The translations under genes were made by a program, and so were the position numbers. A model generated the notes under the pieces. The model searched no databases and was not told where the DNA came from. It saw only the letters and a list, made by a program, of their open reading frames with translations. From Sycon ciliatum (taxonomy: Eukaryota; Porifera; Calcarea; Leucosolenida; Sycettidae): a DNA stretch of 64,000 nucleotides. Below, piece by piece: positions 63,013 through 64,000 of the stretch; position 1 is the stretch's first letter; the number at the start of each line of letters is the position of its first letter. Location: assembly GCF_964019385.1 (NCBI RefSeq), contig NC_088654.1, positions 10,703,645-10,767,644 of the forward strand, in the 5' to 3' direction.

Positions 63013-63402
63013 AGCTGCGAGCCATTATACCAGTTGCTCGAATCGGCACTCCCAGCTTAATGCAAAACTCGGTTGCTCTGTTGTGAGGTGGGGGATGCTA
63101 AATGAGCGTTAGCATGCTAACGCGAGTTAGCAGCCAGCCCAGCGAGCTGGCCCAACCTGCACGCATGCGCGAGTCACGTGGGCACGCGCCCTTCAAAATC
63201 CTGTACAATGTCTCTTTCATGTCATTGCTGTTTGGACTTTCGAGCGTGCAACTTGCGGAACAGGTGTTCCCAAAACAATTTCCTTCCCACCCTCCCACCC
63301 ACTAGCTCAACTCATGTTTCTGGCGAACACATGACGGTATCTGTATAGTCCATCAGAGTATAATGCTCTCAACTGGTTATGCATCTCTATATATCTAGCA
63401 TT

Positions 63403-63798
63403 TGGCGGCTCTATTCAGAGTCATTGGCGGCTCCATGCGGAGGCATTGGCGACTCCATGCGGAGTCATTCGGCGGCTCCATGCGGAGTAATTGGCAGCTC
63501 CATGCGGAGTAATTCGGCGGCTCCATGCGGAGTCATTCGCTGGCTCCATGCGGAGTCAATTGCCGGCTCCATGCGGAGTCATTCGCCGGCTCCATGCGGA
63601 GTTATTCGCCGGCTCCATGCGGAGTCATTTGCCGGCTCCATGCGGAGTCATTCGCCTGCTCCATGCGGAGTCATTTGCCGGCTCCATGCGGAGTCATTTG
63701 CCGGCTCCATGCAGAGTCATTTGCCGGCTCCATGCGGAGTCATTTGCCGGCTCCATGCGGAGTCATTCGCCTGCTCCAAGCGGAGTCATTTGCTGGCT
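63403..63798 (+). repeat. 22-23 bp minisatellite, array 3 (expanded)
   Basis: About seventeen units. The first eight follow the variant order of arrays 1 and 2. The extra ones are mostly catttgccggctccatgcgg types, a local expansion. Confidence 0.9.
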
Positions 63799-63895
63799 CA
63801 GCTGTGAGCCATTATACCAGTTGCTCGAATCGGCACTCCCAGCTTAATGCAAAACTCGGTTGCTCTGTTGTGAGGTGGGGGGATGCTAAACTTCT

Positions 63896-64000
63896 TTATC
63901 TTCCTCGTTTCCTCTTGCTGATCGTTGTTATCACTTCCAATATCGACGTAGTCAAATCCCCAGTACTCCGTTTCTTCACCTTGCTTCTGGTAACTCTTCC
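63896..64000 (-). other. Open frame at the window edge
   Basis: One minus-strand frame entering from 64000 has an acidic, coding-like composition (EETEYWGFDYVDIGSDNND) with no stop before 63896. It could be part of an exon or an element beyond the window. No family is recognised. Confidence 0.2.

Larger units (their letters stand above)
61753..63895. repeat. Tandem array of ~620-bp units, three copies
   Basis: The word atgctctcaac opens units at about 61753, 62371 and 63363. Net of the 365-base MITE between the first and second units, the period is about 618-625. Each unit has a short-repeat array, a gccattataccagttgctcg block, the shared block described at 60608 and a tail ending in gcatctctatata. 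Unit three is cut at 63895. Confidence 0.9.

Noticed and set aside
61796-63800. Regularly repeated 22-23 bp units that could suggest a CRISPR array
   Set aside because: There are no unique spacers, units abut directly, no cas genes are present and the genome is eukaryotic. It is a minisatellite.

Overview
The window is eukaryotic, most likely from a marine or early-branching invertebrate. It has no operons and no dense coding. It carries chromoviruses, EN+ Penelope-like, DIRS-like, LINE and RLE-type elements, many TIR elements with clean target-site duplications (TSDs), tRNA-derived SINEs, GT and AC microsatellites and frequent gtacatgtac-type palindromes. Sponge, cnidarian, mollusc or lancelet cannot be separated from this sequence. 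No intact multi-exon host gene is visible. The best host-derived candidates are one-exon fragments: a mitochondrial-presequence-like first exon at 25360-25519 and a leucine-rich-repeat N-cap exon at 28215-28344. Almost everything else is mobile DNA.

Layout. 0.7-1.9 kb: two degraded tails of an RLE-type non-LTR retrotransposon. 1.9-3.2 kb: two nested TIR elements. 6.0-6.3, 14.3-15.0, 16.5 and 17.2-19.1 kb: LINE fragments. 6.7-9.9 and 10.9-14.1 kb: two near-identical 3.2 kb repeats, each with a nested MITE and a hammerhead-ribozyme-like core, separated by a chromovirus LTR and a broken gag. 20.6-30.0 kb: a run of DNA elements (Tc1-like, hAT-like, Tigger-like, Harbinger-like, foldback). 30.4-35.0 kb: a plus-strand LTR retrotransposon lacking its integrase core. 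35.0-37.5 kb: a minus-strand relic of the same family. 37.5-43.4 kb: a nearly complete minus-strand Ty3/gypsy chromovirus with matching LTRs and a 5-bp TSD. 43.4-51.6 kb: two gypsy relics. One of them is split by a tandem LTR array (three LTRs, two internals) and by a Harbinger-like element. 52.5-53.8 kb: a 5'-truncated Penelope-like element. 55.1-59.1 kb: the best copy of the RLE-type retrotransposon, split by a piggyBac-type MITE at TTAA. 60.6-63.9 kb: a DIRS-like relic and an array of ~620 bp tandem units made of short hairpin-forming repeats.

The genes do not form a pathway. They are replication and integration machineries of competing elements. Nesting gives a relative history: gypsy relics, then insertions into them, with the chromovirus among the youngest (its two LTRs differ at one visible position). 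The features most worth following are the -1 frameshift signal at the chromovirus gag stop, the RLE-type family with its Cys-rich leader, the hammerhead-like cores, the integrase-less LTR element with a coding minisatellite, and the several insertions whose paralogous empty sites or reading frames can be read directly.
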